Source of the DNA: Lentisphaera marina
GTDB lineage: Bacteria > Verrucomicrobiota > Lentisphaeria > Lentisphaerales > Lentisphaeraceae
Direction of reading: 5' to 3'
Length of the DNA: 64,000 bases
NCBI RefSeq assembly: GCF_028745505.1
Contig: NZ_JAQZZL010000002.1
Location: forward strand, 310,001-374,000
Shown: piece after piece, positions 7,349 to 15,457 of the stretch
Position numbering within the stretch: position 1 is the stretch's first letter
Layout: each line of letters starts with the position of its first letter
Position numbers and translations under genes: made by a program
Notes under the pieces: generated by a model
What the model saw: only the letters and a program-made list of their open reading frames with translations
The model's database searches: none
Told to the model about the DNA's origin: nothing

Positions 7349-9229
7349 TTACTTAAGCGAATCTAAATAAAATTTTTGCCAGTGGGGGTCCTTGGGTAGT
7401 TTGAAGCCGTTAATTAAGGTCTGGAGTGTCTGTTTTATTTCGTGATCATTGTTATTTTCACATGCTTGGAGATAATGATTCAAGAGGATAGAGGTCTTTG
7501 TGTGGTATTGATCTCTGTAGTGCTGTTTTTCGCGTAAGCGCTCTAAGGCCAAAGTTTTATATTTTTGTTCAGATTCTGGGAAATATTTTTGTGATAGGGA
7601 AATGATTGTGGGGTAACGCTTCAGGTCCCAAGAGCGATTTAGGCAACTACTTTCATAACTTATATAAGCTTGTTTGAGTACGTGCTTACGGCTAGCTTCA
7701 TCATTTTGTTGATAAGCGAGTTTCTCGAATAATTTACCTTGCTCATGGAGTGTCATGTTGTAATAGGGGTAGGAATTAACTATGGGCTCTAATTTATTCC
7801 ATGCCTCGTGGAGTTTACCCAGATGGATCTCTAAGCGTGCACAGTGATAGGCGTAAGATATTTCCTGGGGATCTAACTCATGAGCTTTTTGTAAGTGGTA
7901 TAATGCTTGTTGAAGTTTTTCGGGTTCGGCAGTATGTGAATGATCATCTGCTTTTTTGAAATGCCAGGAGGCGAGTGTTTTTTGACTGAGAGGGAAAAGG
8001 AAGCCAGTCAGTAATGCAAAAGCTAAAAGGAACTGCCACTTTTTTATCGATCTACTTGATGTTTGTTTTATGGCAATGAACTCTTTGATACTTTGAGCAA
8101 GGAATATGAAAAATAGGAGTAGTGATGCTCCATGATGCAGGGTTTTATCTAGGAGACCTAGAGTGAATAAGATTAGGCATAGACCTAAAGGGAGTGAGAA
8201 TCGCTTTTCTTTAAGCGAAGTGAACAAGATTAATATCAAGAGAGCTAGAAATAGAAGTGTTAATGGAATGCCTCCCTGACTTGCCATATGAAAAATTTCA
8301 TTGTGGGGGTGCTCATAAATAGGAGCACTATCGAGGCGGATGTTCAGCTCATCGCTGGGGTAATTCGAAAACTTTGTAATGAACTGTCCTGGGCCATGAC
8401 CCAGAATAGGAGCATCGCTGATCATCTTAGCTGTGTCTTTAAGTAGGGGTAGGCGGATGTCTTTGAGGCTGAGGCGCTGAAGTTTATCCTGAAAAGTAAA
8501 AAACAGAGCGAAGAATGATAAAAGGGATAAAAAGCAAAGTTGAAGACGCTGTTTTGGAAAGCGACACAGTAGGAAGTAAAAGATAAAAAATGCAAAGGCA
8601 GGGATAAGTGCGCGGGTTTGGGTTTTGTAAAGAATTAAAATACAAATGCTAAGTATGAAGATTATAGTAAGACTGAGGATGAGTTTTCTATTTTTCGAGT
8701 CTGCTTTTTTAAGCAGGGCAATAGTGTAAGCGCTTAAGTAAATAGAAGAGCTGGCAATAACGGCACTAAGCCAATTTTGGTTACCGTGAATCCCTACTTT
8801 CTGATTAAAGAAAAAGCAGGTGAAGGTATTAATGATTACTAAAAAGCAAAGTGGAATCCACAAAGGGAATCTTGGTGATTGCTTAAAAGCAGAACAAAGT
8901 GCTATGGGACAAATGAAATAGGAGAAAAGATGCAAGGATGGCAGGAGTTGGGAGCCATTAAGATAGGAGGAAAGGCAAATTAGTAAGAAGGAGCTTACTA
9001 AGAAAATCTGTATTTTTTTATTCTTTGGTGGGTACAAGACTAAGTATGAGAGGCTCAATAAGGCACATGCAGATGAGGTGAAAAACTCAAAAGAATGAAC
9101 TTTATCGCCCATTTCTGAACCATAAGGTGAAATTAAGGCTAAGGGGAATTGAAGAAATAAAAGTCCAGAAATAGAGACAAGTAAAGTGAGGGTGATTTTA
9201 TGTGGGACTTGTGATTCAGTCTTAATCAT
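7349..9229 (-). CDS. O-antigen ligase/polymerase-like membrane protein with C-terminal TPR region
   Basis: A 626-residue protein. About twelve hydrophobic segments fill residues 1-415. The large periplasmic loop has GHGPGQF and HPHNEIFHMASQGGIPL, the signature of the Wzy_C/WaaL family that joins or polymerises undecaprenol-linked glycans in the periplasm. Residues 440-626 are soluble and helical with a TPR-like pattern (ALYHLQKAHELDPQE, AWNKLEPIV). It is the last gene of the nine-gene operon and overlaps the preceding gene by 8 bases. Bacterial relatives with TPR tails occur in many phyla, some as pilin or protein glycan ligases. The substrate is unknown. The hairpin array begins right at its stop codon. 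Confidence 0.8.
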   Translation of the reverse strand: MIKTESQVPHKITLTLLVSISGLLFLQFPLALISPYGSEMGDKVHSFEFFTSSACALLSLSYLVLYPPKNKKIQIFLVSSFLLICLSSYLNGSQLLPSLHLFSYFICPIALCSAFKQSPRFPLWIPLCFLVIINTFTCFFFNQKVGIHGNQNWLSAVIASSSIYLSAYTIALLKKADSKNRKLILSLTIIFILSICILILYKTQTRALIPAFAFFIFYFLLCRFPKQRLQLCFLSLLSFFALFFTFQDKLQRLSLKDIRLPLLKDTAKMISDAPILGHGPGQFITKFSNYPSDELNIRLDSAPIYEHPHNEIFHMASQGGIPLTLLFLALLILILFTSLKEKRFSLPLGLCLILFTLGLLDKTLHHGASLLLFFIFLAQSIKEFIAIKQTSSRSIKKWQFLLAFALLTGFLFPLSQKTLASWHFKKADDHSHTAEPEKLQQALYHLQKAHELDPQEISYAYHCARLEIHLGKLHEAWNKLEPIVNSYPYYNMTLHEQGKLFEKLAYQQNDEASRKHVLKQAYISYESSCLNRSWDLKRYPTIISLSQKYFPESEQKYKTLALERLREKQHYRDQYHTKTSILLNHYLQACENNNDHEIKQTLQTLINGFKLPKDPHWQKFYLDSLK

Positions 9230-10805
9230 TCTTATCTACTTCAATAATGGCACAATCGGTAGAAACTTTTGTCACCTTTTGTTGAGTTGTCGCTTTTAAG
9301 AAAGTTTCCAAGCTATCAAGTTTTTTAGTGTCCTTACCATATAGACTAATTTTTGCCGACTTTTCTATATCTGTGAATTTTGGAAGTTTAGCAGAGGAAT
9401 TCCCATACTCTTTTTGATAAAGTCGATACATTAGCATAGCTCTATTTCGTAAGCCCATGGACATTTCATGATTGAGAGCCTCTGCAGATTTATAACTTTT
9501 AACTAATAGCGATTCTATAAGTGCACGTGTTTCCTTAAAGGTGCTCGATTTTAAAGTTTTAAGCATAGAACCCAAGATGAATTCTTCGAAAGTTAAATCT
9601 GGCTGTCCACTAAAACTTTTATAAATTGAAAATAATTCACGTGAGGCCTGTGCCTGGTTCATATTATAGCAGATGCCTATGGCACGTGTGATAAAAGTAT
9701 CATGAGATTTACGTGTTTTGCGGTCAGGTTTTGATATTAGTAGCTTGTCATAGTAATGGTGGATAGTGGGTAGGGCTTGGATATTTGTCGTACGAATAAA
9801 TGAATCATTTTCTTGATTGTAGATAATTTTTCCTTCGTAAAAATTATCAATCATTAATCCAACCGACATACTTGTGTAGTTGATATTTCCTGTTATGTAA
9901 TCTTGAAAAATATCTTCAGATCCCCAGTACAGAGCTGTGGCAATATGAGAGCGCCAATCAAAGGGACCAAGTTCTTCATCAATTTCAATCATGCGTAAAA
10001 TATCAAATTTAAGGTCCTGCTCAATTTTATTTCTTTTATAATAGTAATACAAATTAGTAACAGCTGAAGTGACTGTGGGCATCTGTTCTTCAGCAGGTGC
10101 TTTGCCTCCAAAAAGGTAGCCAACATAATTGATATTTAGTTGTGGCGGATTTTCTTTAAAATCGTAAAGGTTTATACCATTAGTTTTTGCGACTTCAGCA
10201 AGTTGGTCGAGGTAGGGGCGCGTTTTTAATTCGGCTAATGAGCTAGCAGCTTTACGTAAACGTTGTAATTCAGAATAATCACCATCATCAAAATAATTTA
10301 GCATTAATTTTGTCCATTCATTTTTCATGAATAATGAATTTTGATCAGATTGTTGAATTTTATGACTGATGGTGCGCATGATTTCGTGACGAATTTCAGC
10401 ATTATCTGGATTGTACTTTAAGCCATCATCACGCATGAGTTCTATACCTCGTAAAATCCATTGCCAACGTTCCTCGGGACGAGTGTAGGAGGCTGCGACA
10501 TTGAAAGATAGGGTGAAACCCTGGAAAGTCCAAATGGAAGGGTAGCGCGGCTGTATAGCGGTTATCATACGGGAAAGTTGATATGATTCCATATATTCTT
10601 TTTTATCTTCTTTTTCCATGGCGCGCCATAAGAGGCCAGAGCTTATGACTCCTTTGAGAGGCCCTAGAGCTATACTTGTAAGAGCAAGAGTGGGGGGGAG
10701 GTCCTCATTGAGGATGACCATTTCTTGTTCATTTTGTTTCCTTTCCAAGTAAGTTTGATTGAAAAAAAGTCCAAAAAGAAAGATGAGTGAGAAAAATTTC
10801 TTCAT
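9222..10805 (-). CDS. Uncharacterised helical (TPR-like) exported protein of the SPFH/ABC operon
   Basis: A 527-residue protein with an N-terminal hydrophobic segment (signal or anchor) at residues 4-18. I recognise no named domain. The early region LTSIALGPLKGVISSGLLWRAMEKE, followed by AIQPRYPSIWTFQGFTLSFNVA and RWQWILRGIELMRDDGLKYNP, resembles a family of unnamed proteins that I recall from other PVC genomes near ABC transporter genes (not checked). The rest is helix-rich with TPR-like spacing and probably sits outside the cytoplasmic membrane. Its ribosome site AGAGG lies in the last codons of the upstream permease, and it overlaps the O-antigen-ligase-like gene by 8 bases, so it is translated as part of the unit. 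Confidence 0.7.
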   Translation of the reverse strand: MKKFFSLIFLFGLFFNQTYLERKQNEQEMVILNEDLPPTLALTSIALGPLKGVISSGLLWRAMEKEDKKEYMESYQLSRMITAIQPRYPSIWTFQGFTLSFNVAASYTRPEERWQWILRGIELMRDDGLKYNPDNAEIRHEIMRTISHKIQQSDQNSLFMKNEWTKLMLNYFDDGDYSELQRLRKAASSLAELKTRPYLDQLAEVAKTNGINLYDFKENPPQLNINYVGYLFGGKAPAEEQMPTVTSAVTNLYYYYKRNKIEQDLKFDILRMIEIDEELGPFDWRSHIATALYWGSEDIFQDYITGNINYTSMSVGLMIDNFYEGKIIYNQENDSFIRTTNIQALPTIHHYYDKLLISKPDRKTRKSHDTFITRAIGICYNMNQAQASRELFSIYKSFSGQPDLTFEEFILGSMLKTLKSSTFKETRALIESLLVKSYKSAEALNHEMSMGLRNRAMLMYRLYQKEYGNSSAKLPKFTDIEKSAKISLYGKDTKKLDSLETFLKATTQQKVTKVSTDCAIIEVDKND

Positions 10806-12128
10806 TTAAACCTCTAAAATGGAAAGTTCTTTTTTATTAAAGAGGTAGATGCCTAAGATACTGACAATAATACCGTATATGATTGTAGCAGGTAACCAAT
10901 TGCCCCACAGAGTTTCGTTCTCAATAAGGCGATGGTATGCGAGGTTTTCAATTACTGGTGGAGCTTGAAGACCTTTAGCGAGCCATAATAAAATTTCAAT
11001 CGTTTTGGAGGCAATGATGGTGCTCATGGGAGGTTCATATATAAATAGCATGTCCTTAGCAATATTTTCAAAAAACATATGTGAAAGTGAAATGAGGAAA
11101 AGAGCAAAGCTTGTAAAAGTTGCAGTCGCAAAAGTTAGGGCGGTACCACAAGTCATGCCCAAAAGAATAAATACCGAGAGGTGAAGGTTATGAGAAAGAA
11201 AGGCTTTATATAAATTATTTTTATAGTTTGAACTTGAGTAAAAACAATGAATACCATTGCTTCGCTGTATTTTCACAGTGCCATTATGTAGGTTAGTAAT
11301 TTTGATAAAGAACTGCCCATTGGGCGGTATGGCCGAACTGGGGATTTCGAGGTAGGTTTTCCTTGCTTGAGAACTTTCATCCTTGAGTGAAAAGTTTGCG
11401 GGAGCATTTACTTCGGGAAGGATGTCAATTTGAAAATTAGCTTTTTTACCGCTAAAAAAGGGACGGAAATAGAAAGTGAAAAATTCTATGTTTGGGCGCA
11501 TACCAAAGTTGAATTCATAGATTTTAAATTTTTGGCTAGAAATATTTTGAGCCTCATTGATGACTTTTAGGTGAATGGCATTCCATATTTCGGGAGGCAT
11601 GCCCGCTTGCAGTTTGCCGCCCCGCTCCTTAACTGCTTTTATAATAAGATCGTAATCACTGAGGAATTCAGGTTTAACTTCTTTTATTGGAGTTTGGGCT
11701 TGTTCGTAGAGGGTATTCTTTTCTTCAATTGAGAAATCTTTTTGGTAGAAATAAGAAGCACCGATAATACTTAGGTACAAAATCGAAAGTAGGGAGAAGG
11801 CAATGAGAAAAAGGGCAAGGGCTTGGCCTAGCCAGATGTTAAGTCGACTCAAGGGGAGTGAGCAGAGTTGATGGATATTTCGCGAATCGATTTGTCGACG
11901 TATGGTGAAGCAGGTTAAGGCAATGACGGCAATACTCAGGAAGGTGTAAGTGATACTGAATGAGTAGAGAACACGTACCTTGAGTTCATCAATTAAAACA
12001 CCATTGTGTTTTGTTGAAAAAAAAGCAAAGAGGCTAATGGCGATGATCAGGGCAGCTAGTCCTTTGATACTGCCATTTCTCAATAACAAACGCAAACAGA
12101 GTTTACAAACTGTTAAAGTTTTTTTCAT
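10806..12128 (-). CDS. ABC-2 type permease with large extracytoplasmic domain
   Basis: A 440-residue protein. Two membrane segments near residues 20-75 and one near 105-125 are followed by a soluble domain of about 180 residues (roughly 130-315) with beta-rich composition, then further membrane segments to the C-terminus. The hydrophobic layout fits an ABC-2 exporter permease with an extracytoplasmic insert. Its ATG overlaps the stop of the ABC ATPase gene (ATGA), so the two should form one transporter. A second permease sits at the head of the operon without its own ATPase. The substrate is not identifiable. The inserted domain may contact the SPFH or TPR proteins of the operon (inference). 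Confidence 0.72.
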   Translation of the reverse strand: MKKTLTVCKLCLRLLLRNGSIKGLAALIIAISLFAFFSTKHNGVLIDELKVRVLYSFSITYTFLSIAVIALTCFTIRRQIDSRNIHQLCSLPLSRLNIWLGQALALFLIAFSLLSILYLSIIGASYFYQKDFSIEEKNTLYEQAQTPIKEVKPEFLSDYDLIIKAVKERGGKLQAGMPPEIWNAIHLKVINEAQNISSQKFKIYEFNFGMRPNIEFFTFYFRPFFSGKKANFQIDILPEVNAPANFSLKDESSQARKTYLEIPSSAIPPNGQFFIKITNLHNGTVKIQRSNGIHCFYSSSNYKNNLYKAFLSHNLHLSVFILLGMTCGTALTFATATFTSFALFLISLSHMFFENIAKDMLFIYEPPMSTIIASKTIEILLWLAKGLQAPPVIENLAYHRLIENETLWGNWLPATIIYGIIVSILGIYLFNKKELSILEV

Positions 12129-13564
12129 GCGCGATGAATATACTTATTTATTTTTTTCATTTTGATGGAGATTTGCTCGTTTTCGCTGAGGTTTAACTTA
12201 GGGACGGGAGGGAGTTTAGTCTGAGCGGAAGTGTTTTTTATTTGTTTTTTGGGCTCAGACAATTTTGAATTTTGAATGTTTAATTCTGAATGGCTTTTAG
12301 TCGCCCCTGCACTTGAACCTGAGTTGGCAGTTGGCAGTTGGCAGTTGGCAGGTTTTTTGGTCTTGTCTTTGGCTGGGAGCGCAGGCGTCCCGCCTGTATT
12401 TTCTTGAGTTGTCTTGTGATCCGAATGGAATTCGGTGCTCCCAGGCTTTTCTAATTTTGAATTTTTAATGTTTAATTCTGAATTATTAGCTAGATCAATT
12501 TTTTCTACATTTTCTTGTGGGATTTGTGATTCAGCTTTTTGTTCTTTTGAATCAGTCTGTGTTTCATTTAAAATTGAAAATTCATCATTATCAATTGCTT
12601 CACCTGACTCCTGACTTCTGACTCCTGACCCCTGTGTTTCCTCTTCATCCCTTAGGTACTCTGCTACACCTGAGCCTGCGGCTGCACCTGAAGTTGAATC
12701 ACCTTTAGCAGTAGACGTACGGACGAGGTTAAGGAAATAATCTTCGAGGCTTTGATTGGGTGATGTGATATTGATGCTGGCACTCGGCAGTTCTGACTTT
12801 AATGAAGCCAAAGTTTTTTGAAGAGTTGCTTTACTTACATTGGGGAATTCAAGACGAGTTTTATCTTGATCCTGGAGGAGCTGATTTGCTTTACCACTGG
12901 ATTGAACGGTACCACCAAAAATCATTAGTAGATCATCGGCGACGTCTTCGACATCTGCGAGCAGGTGGCTTGTAAGTAAAACAGTTTTGCCACGCTGGCC
13001 AAGAGTGAGGATGAGGTCTTTGACTTCACGGCAGCCTACGGGGTCGAGGCCCGCGGTGGGTTCATCGAGAATGAGGAGTTCGGGATCGTTGAGAAGGGCT
13101 TGCGCTAAGCCCATGCGTCTAGTCATGCCATGAGAGAATTGTCCAACTTGACGATGGATGGCATTTTTTAAGCCTACCATCTCGAGAAGTTGTTCTGTGC
13201 GAGTTTTAATTTGCTTTTTGTCGAGTCCTAAGATCTCACCAAAATAATGCAAGGTTTCAGTAGCAGTCAAATTTTTGTAAAGGTAGGAGCGCTCAGGTAA
13301 GTAGCCCATTTTTTGTTTAATACTGACATCGCGTGGGTCTTTGCCTAAAACTTGGATACGGCCTGCTGTGGGGTAGAGATGGCCAAGGATGATTTTTAGA
13401 AGGGTTGATTTGCCGGCACCATTAGGGCCGAGTAAGCCAAAGATACTTCCCTTTGGAACAGTGATATCAATATTTTGAATGGCTTTAACTTTGGGGCGCC
13501 CCCAAAAATCTTTAAAAGTCTTTTGTAAGCCTGCACCCTTGATTAGAAAATCTTCATTACTCAT
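12125..13564 (-). CDS. ABC transporter ATP-binding protein with repeat-derived C-terminal extension
   Basis: A 479-residue protein from the ATG at 13564. That start is preferred over one eight codons upstream because GGAG lies 7 bases before it. Residues 1-290 are a complete ABC-2 ATPase: Walker A GPNGAGKST near residue 45, signature SHGM, Walker B LLILDEPTAG near 165, and a switch His in TSHLLADVED. The remaining 190 residues are unusual. They are low-complexity, hydrophilic and largely encoded by five or six different repeat elements placed in frame. A short basic tail ends the protein. The gene overlaps the P-type ATPase gene by 8 bases and the permease gene by 4. It probably energises both permeases of the operon. 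Confidence 0.85.
   Translation of the reverse strand: MSNEDFLIKGAGLQKTFKDFWGRPKVKAIQNIDITVPKGSIFGLLGPNGAGKSTLLKIILGHLYPTAGRIQVLGKDPRDVSIKQKMGYLPERSYLYKNLTATETLHYFGEILGLDKKQIKTRTEQLLEMVGLKNAIHRQVGQFSHGMTRRMGLAQALLNDPELLILDEPTAGLDPVGCREVKDLILTLGQRGKTVLLTSHLLADVEDVADDLLMIFGGTVQSSGKANQLLQDQDKTRLEFPNVSKATLQKTLASLKSELPSASINITSPNQSLEDYFLNLVRTSTAKGDSTSGAAAGSGVAEYLRDEEETQGSGVRSQESGEAIDNDEFSILNETQTDSKEQKAESQIPQENVEKIDLANNSELNIKNSKLEKPGSTEFHSDHKTTQENTGGTPALPAKDKTKKPANCQLPTANSGSSAGATKSHSELNIQNSKLSEPKKQIKNTSAQTKLPPVPKLNLSENEQISIKMKKINKYIHRA
12261..12293. repeat. Heptamer repeat tract, copy 1, inside the ABC ATPase gene
   Basis: It reads AATTTTG, AATTTTG, AATGTTT, AATTCTG, AATGG in a 7-bp register. On the coding strand it gives SELNIQNSKL. 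The same register recurs at 12453-12486, and related heptamers occur in the spacer at 6.75-7.09 kb. Confidence 0.85.
12323..12350. repeat. Four perfect GTTGGCA heptamers inside the ABC ATPase gene
   Basis: GTTGGCA is repeated four times without error. It encodes NCQLPTANS on the minus strand. Its length of 28 bases is not a multiple of three, so each unit is read in a different frame and the gene stays open through all three. Confidence 0.9.
12374..12443. repeat. 70-bp palindromic element inside the ABC ATPase gene
   Basis: The terminal inverted repeats TGGGAGC and GCTCCCA enclose two internal hairpins, CAGGCG-tcc-CGCCTG and CCGAAT-gga-ATTCGG, so one strand can fold into a branched three-stem structure. 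It resembles REP/MITE-like intergenic elements. Here it is translated in frame, giving the GGTPALPA segment. No transposase lies nearby. Confidence 0.75.
12453..12486. repeat. Heptamer repeat tract, copy 2, inside the ABC ATPase gene
   Basis: It reads AATTTTG, AATTTTT, AATGTTT, AATTCTG, AATTA, nearly identical to copy 1 and in the same 7-bp order. It encodes SELNIKNSKL. A weaker third copy may lie at 12565-12583. Confidence 0.85.
12604..12631. repeat. Four CTGACTC-type heptamers inside the ABC ATPase gene
   Basis: CTGACTC, CTGACTT, CTGACTC and CTGACCC run in tandem and encode GSGVRSQESG on the minus strand. This is another 7-bp-period family, distinct in sequence from the other two. Confidence 0.85.
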
Positions 13565-15455
13565 GGCTATCTCCAGATAAATTTTCACCTTGGCGTACGA
13601 GACGTGCTGAATTCATAACCACAGCAAGTGAGCCAACAACCTGAAATGCTGCCGCAATAACGGGTTGCAACATACCCATGGCGGCGAGGATCATGCCTCC
13701 CAAAATAATAAAAATACCGAGGGCAAGGTTTTGTAAAACGACTGAGCGCATGGCGCGAGAAAGTTGTGTAAGGAACGGCAAGCGGTTGAGGTTATTATTC
13801 ATCAAAGCAATAGAGGCGGACTCCACGGCAATGTCACTACCAGCGGCACCCATGGCAATACCTATGTCGGCAGTTGCGAGGGCAGGGCCATCATTAACAC
13901 CATCACCCACGAAAACGACATGGTAGCCTTTTTCCTTAAGGGCTGTTAAATGTTTAACTTTGTCTTCTGGGGAACATCCACCATTGCGCCCATTGAGGGC
14001 AAGTTTCGATCCTACGTGATCAACTACTGATTGACGATCACCTGAAACAATACCTAGGTAGCGAATGCCGCGATTTCTGAGATCCTCTAAAGTGTCGGCT
14101 GAATCAGGGCGTAAAGAGTCTGAGAGACCGAGCCATCCAGTGGGAATACCATCAATACTGATATAAAGCAAACTCATGCTTAGGGCAATATCATCCAGGG
14201 CAGCATCGAAGTATTCGGTGTTGATATTATTATCTTCCATCCATTTTAGATTACCGGCAAGAATAGTGTGACCATCCCATTCGGCACGCATACCGCGGCC
14301 GGGTTCTTCGTGGAGGTGATCGGGGTGAACTTCTTCAAAACCTGCGTCTTCCGCAAAACGTCTAACCGCACGTGCAACGGGGTGTGAGCTTGCGGACTCC
14401 GCAATAGCGGCGGCTTTTATGAGTGAGATTTCATCGCCTTCTTGAAGGGGAGCGACGAGCTCTACAGAAAGTGTTCCCGAAGTGAGTGTACCCGTTTTGT
14501 CGAACATGAAAGCATCGGCGCGAGCCATAGATTCGATATGATTGATATCTTTGATGAGGATGCCTGAACGTGCAGCAGCTGAGAGTGAAGCTACAATAGC
14601 CGTAGGTGTAGCCAAAATAAGAGCGACGGGACAGGCGATAACTAAAGCAGCAGTTACTCGCATGAGGGTGTCGCTCGCATGTGGGTTAAAGTAAAGGATA
14701 AGAGCAGTAGCAGTGAGGATAATGGGGACATAAAAGCGCACGTATTCATCGATCATACGGACAAAGGGGAGTTTAGTTTGCTCAGCATTCATGATAAGTT
14801 CACGTACTTTGCCAATGGTGGTGTCTTTACCTGCACGAGTAACGCGAATTTCTAAAAGACCATTGAGGTTGACTGTACCCGCAAAAACGGCGTCGCCTTC
14901 TTGTTTATCAACGGGAAGTGATTCACCTGAAATGTTGGCTTCATTGATGGAACTTTTACCTTTTGTGATATCACCGTCAGCAAGAATGTTCTCGCCAGGG
15001 GGGATGCGAATGATGTCGCCTTCGCTCAGTTCAGTTGGTTCAACTTCAGTGACTTTGCCCTCTTTATCCAAGCGCATCGCTTTGCCTGGTACGAGTTTGG
15101 CTAATTTTTCGAGAGAAGCTTTGACGCCTGAGGCCGTTTTGTTTTCAATGACGAGGGAAATAAGTAAAAAGAAGGCGATGGCTGCCGGAGTAGTGAAGTC
15201 TTCAGAGCCCACACAGCTTGCGAGGACCGCAATGATCGCGAGCTCATGCATTTTTCGATCGCCAGCTTTAAAGTCTTTGAAGACAGTTGCTACCAAAGGG
15301 ATAAGCATAATGATCGTGGCAATGAGCCCACTGAGAGAAGCTAAAAAGAGTTGGTCTTGCACGAAATAACGGAAAACTTGCGCATTGATGATGAAAAGTA
15401 AGCCTGCACCTGCCCAGATGAGGTAGCGGTAAGATGAATTTTCTTTTTTAGACAT
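13557..15455 (-). CDS. P1B-type ATPase with unusual CPV motif and no N-terminal metal-binding domain
   Basis: A 632-residue protein with the full P-type ATPase core: ISGESLP near residue 175 (actuator), DKTGT near 318 (phosphorylated Asp), SSHPVARAV near 356 (the HP motif of heavy-metal ATPases) and GDGVNDGPA near 516. Membrane segments lie before the actuator, around the CPx motif and at the C-terminus. The transmembrane motif at about residue 274 reads ACPVAL where CPC or SPC is usual, so the second ligand is lost. There is no HMA domain, and the last helix (FQVVGSLAVVMNSARL) lacks the usual Zn-type Asp. The transported ion cannot be assigned. It is embedded with 2-base gaps or overlaps between SPFH and ABC genes. 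Confidence 0.85.
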   Translation of the reverse strand: MSKKENSSYRYLIWAGAGLLFIINAQVFRYFVQDQLFLASLSGLIATIIMLIPLVATVFKDFKAGDRKMHELAIIAVLASCVGSEDFTTPAAIAFFLLISLVIENKTASGVKASLEKLAKLVPGKAMRLDKEGKVTEVEPTELSEGDIIRIPPGENILADGDITKGKSSINEANISGESLPVDKQEGDAVFAGTVNLNGLLEIRVTRAGKDTTIGKVRELIMNAEQTKLPFVRMIDEYVRFYVPIILTATALILYFNPHASDTLMRVTAALVIACPVALILATPTAIVASLSAAARSGILIKDINHIESMARADAFMFDKTGTLTSGTLSVELVAPLQEGDEISLIKAAAIAESASSHPVARAVRRFAEDAGFEEVHPDHLHEEPGRGMRAEWDGHTILAGNLKWMEDNNINTEYFDAALDDIALSMSLLYISIDGIPTGWLGLSDSLRPDSADTLEDLRNRGIRYLGIVSGDRQSVVDHVGSKLALNGRNGGCSPEDKVKHLTALKEKGYHVVFVGDGVNDGPALATADIGIAMGAAGSDIAVESASIALMNNNLNRLPFLTQLSRAMRSVVLQNLALGIFIILGGMILAAMGMLQPVIAAAFQVVGSLAVVMNSARLVRQGENLSGDSHE

Positions 15456-15457
15456 GA

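Noticed and set aside
12604..12631. Possible CRISPR-like or phase-variable repeat in the ABC ATPase gene
   Set aside because: Units are 7 bases without spacers, so not CRISPR. Phase variation is possible in principle, but the tracts have only four units and the frame is intact. No evidence for switching.
13565..13588. Longer start for the ABC ATPase gene
   Set aside because: The extra eight codons lie in the P-type ATPase gene and have no ribosome site; the ATG at 13564 does.
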